In this document: one piece after another, positions 7,051 through 8,715 of the stretch
Position numbering within the stretch: the first letter of the stretch is position 1
Layout of the letters: every line of letters begins with the position of its first letter
Notes under the pieces: model-generated
The model's database searches: none
Told to the model about the DNA's origin: nothing
What the model saw: only the letters and a program-made list of their open reading frames with translations
From: CAZXEU01 sp964639665
GTDB lineage: Bacteria; Bacteroidota; Rhodothermia; Rhodothermales; Bin80
DNA: 8,715 nt
Direction: 5' to 3'
Assembly: GCA_964639665.1 (NCBI GenBank)
Contig: CAZXEU010000011.1
Location: forward strand, 1-8,715
Translations under genes and position numbers: made by a program

Positions 7051-8144
7051 CAAGGCTCCGGAAGACCGTGCGCTGCGTCCCGGTCTGGCAGAGGCGGAAG
7101 GCCCAGCAGCCGCCCCGGGTTGGTGCTGGTCATGATGCGAATGTCGGCGGCTTCGATCCCCAGGTCTAGCATGCAAGCCATAAAGGCACGCAGGCCCTCG
7201 ACGGGTGTCGGAAGCGTGTACACGCCAAAATCCGTGGCCAGTATGCAGTGCTCGGCGCCGAGCTCCCGGATCTGGTCCGCCACGCGCCGCACACCGCCCG
7301 CCGGGGCCTCGTGCATGCCTTCGTCAATGGACATGTATTCCCGTTCGACGTAGTAATGCGTCTTGGGTATGGGAGTCGTGTGCGTATAGGCGGCAAGCGT
7401 GTACTCTATAAATGCGCCGGAGGCAGCCATGCGGCGCAGCTGCTGCATGGTCGCAATCTTCGTTACGGAGCTTGCAACGAGTACCTTCTCAATCCCGTAC
7501 TCGGCCGCTAGCTCGACCAGCCGCAGCGCTTCCGGCACGGAGACGTGCCCCGTATTGAGGTAGACCTGCGGATGGGCCGCAATCAGGCGAAGGATTTCGT
7601 CGAGCTCGGCACCCGGCGGCTCGTCGACAGGTATGCGGATGCACCGATCCAGCTCTTCGCGCTTGAAGGCCGGATACAATTCGGAGAGCGGCACGAAGCG
7701 GCCGCCCAAAGTGTGGCCTTCGCGTGATGCCTGGAAATACGTGGAATGCGCTCCGAAACTGATGAATCTGGCTCCCGAGCCGTAATGCAGGGCCGTCTTC
7801 ACGGCTCGCGGGTTCATTCCGCCGTAGACCGTATTGAGGATGAGGCCGCCAAAGGTCACGAAATCACGCACGACCCGGTTGACGATCCAGGCCGTGCCAC
7901 TGCTCATTTCAAAGACATCCATGAATACCAGCGCCCGCATGCCCGCATCGCGTGCCTCGATAGCGGCCTCGACAGGGTCCACGCGCCGCGGACTGCTGAC
8001 GATGTGCGGCCCCGCGTGCACGTGGATATCGATGGCCCCCTCGAGCAGCGATCGGGTCATTTCCATGCTGCGCCCTTCGGGCAGCAATGCGTCGCCTGCT
8101 GCGCGGAGCTCTTCCGCTCCGCCTTCGCGGTCAGACTCGGGCAT
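7050..8144 (-). CDS. DUF6282 family protein, amidohydrolase-like TIM barrel
   Basis: 364 residues. DIHVHAGP (39-46) carries the HxH metal motif of the amidohydrolase superfamily (His41, His43). NTGHVS (197-202) offers a third ligand at His200, and ATDFG (303-307) supplies Asp305, the late acidic ligand. The last strand ends STNPGRLLGL (340-349), as in amidohydrolases whose first metal site precedes an NPA/NPG turn. I place it by recall in DUF6282, a family without a proven substrate. It is cytosolic, with no signal peptide. The ATG at 8144 overlaps the preceding stop (TGATG), with GGGGGT upstream. A GTG at 8162 is in frame but sits inside the preceding gene and adds only six residues. Its placement between a deacylase and the binding protein suggests it hydrolyses an amide, lactone or carbamoyl bond in the same pathway, which is inference. 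Confidence 0.88.
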   Translation of the reverse strand: MPESDREGGAEELRAAGDALLPEGRSMEMTRSLLEGAIDIHVHAGPHIVSSPRRVDPVEAAIEARDAGMRALVFMDVFEMSSGTAWIVNRVVRDFVTFGGLILNTVYGGMNPRAVKTALHYGSGARFISFGAHSTYFQASREGHTLGGRFVPLSELYPAFKREELDRCIRIPVDEPPGAELDEILRLIAAHPQVYLNTGHVSVPEALRLVELAAEYGIEKVLVASSVTKIATMQQLRRMAASGAFIEYTLAAYTHTTPIPKTHYYVEREYMSIDEGMHEAPAGGVRRVADQIRELGAEHCILATDFGVYTLPTPVEGLRAFMACMLDLGIEAADIRIMTSTNPGRLLGLPPLPDRDAAHGLPEP

Positions 8145-8715
8145 CACAGCACCCCCAGCCACAGCAGAAAGGCCGCCTTCTTGACCGGCATGCCCACGTT
8201 CATGTTCATGACCTTGGCGTCCGCCGGCGCCTCGACCACTTGCAATACCTTGCCGAAGTAGTCCCTGACCACGCCCAGCCGATCGCCCTTCCGGACATCC
8301 TGGCAGATGGCAACTTCGGGGAAAAAGACGCCCTGCGCGGATGCCGTCAGCCAGTACCGGTCCCCTATTACGCGCGGCTCTGGCATCTCGCGCGGCGCTT
8401 CGGGCAGAAAGTCCAGGTCCCGCAGCACGTTCACGATGCCGTCAAACATCGGGCCGTCGGCGCGGCTTCCGCGTTCGCCGAATTCAGGCGTGATTTCCGG
8501 GATGGACAGCTCGTCTCCCAGGCTCTTCTTCGGCCAGAGCCACCACGCCGGCCGCTCGCCGCCGGCACTCGGCGGAGGCTCGCCCCGGTACTTCGAGACG
8601 CTGACGATGCCGAGGCCGAACATTCTTGCCATGCGCATCGCGGCGGCCTCCGCGCTGGCGTCACCAATCAGGCGGCAGATTACGTACGGACACATGGCCT
8701 CCGTGAATTCGCCGC
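8144..8715 (-). CDS. Succinylglutamate desuccinylase/aspartoacylase family protein, C-terminal 189 residues
   Basis: The frame is open to the right edge, reading GEFTEAMCPYVICR at its first visible codons, so the true start and the N-terminal zinc ligands (HxxE) lie outside the window. In this M14-like family the third zinc ligand sits in a DLHGG-type motif. The visible GE would follow directly, so that His is probably only a few bases off the edge. The tail beginning WLTASAQGVFFPEV, then VRKGDRLGVVRDYFGKVL, is the beta-rich C-terminal domain of AstE/aspartoacylase-like proteins, with the usual GDxLGxxxDxFG pattern. Such enzymes remove acyl groups from N-acyl amino acids using zinc. The ATG at 8695 is internal, not the start. 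It is the first visible gene of the operon, and its TGA overlaps the next ATG. Specificity cannot be judged from this half. Confidence 0.85.
   Translation of the reverse strand, partial: GEFTEAMCPYVICRLIGDASAEAAAMRMARMFGLGIVSVSKYRGEPPPSAGGERPAWWLWPKKSLGDELSIPEITPEFGERGSRADGPMFDGIVNVLRDLDFLPEAPREMPEPRVIGDRYWLTASAQGVFFPEVAICQDVRKGDRLGVVRDYFGKVLQVVEAPADAKVMNMNVGMPVKKAAFLLWLGVL

Noticed and set aside
7051..7176. 42-codon upstream extension of the binding-protein frame as a possible signal peptide
   Set aside because: It is His/Arg/Gly-rich without a hydrophobic core and overlaps the end of the DUF6282 gene. The ATG at 7050 has GGAG and TGATG coupling.
6193..7353. Plus-strand open frame of 386 codons
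   Set aside because: It lies antisense to the binding-protein and DUF6282 genes, is Arg-rich and has no motifs. It is a typical high-GC shadow.

Overview
The window holds seven genes, all on the minus strand, so transcription runs from right to left. GC content is high throughout, apart from an AT-rich stretch at about 2165-2345. There are no rRNA, tRNA, CRISPR, transposase or phage genes. The host is a bacterium. The left-hand gene encodes a secreted, low-complexity, probable beta-helix protein of a style I associate with Rhodothermota/Bacteroidota-type marine bacteria, while the enzyme cluster resembles accessory catabolic clusters better known to me from Proteobacteria. Both taxonomic impressions rest on memory of protein style and are weak.

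Positions 2641-8715 form one compact six-gene operon whose upstream end lies beyond the right edge. In transcription order: a succinylglutamate desuccinylase/aspartoacylase-family (M14-like) enzyme (start missing); a DUF6282-type amidohydrolase-fold protein; a family-5 (oligopeptide/dipeptide-type) solute-binding protein that lacks a signal peptide; an AroM-family protein; a cyclic amidohydrolase of the allantoinase/hydantoinase/dihydroorotase class; and a DapA-like (class I aldolase family) protein with an unusual active site. Neighbouring genes are joined by TGATG overlaps (twice), 2-base gaps (twice) and an ATGA overlap. They are therefore almost certainly co-transcribed and probably translationally coupled.

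Positions 2088-2640 are a 553-base non-coding gap. GC-rich palindromes lie just past the DapA-like gene and may end the operon. The AT-rich promoter-like stretch follows, then a 14-base palindrome and a good Shine-Dalgarno sequence in front of the next gene.

Positions 1-2087 are the first 695 codons of a secreted protein reading leftward off the window edge. It has a clear Sec signal peptide and beta-strand-rich repetitive sequence. It has its own start signals and no evident functional tie to the operon.

Taken together, the operon looks like a soluble catabolic module. Three hydrolases (M14-like deacylase, DUF6282 protein, cyclic amidohydrolase) and one aldolase/hydro-lyase could open a cyclic amide or ureide, strip an acyl or carbamoyl group and cleave or rearrange the carbon skeleton. 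AroM and the leaderless binding protein have no assigned role. The substrate cannot be read from the sequence.
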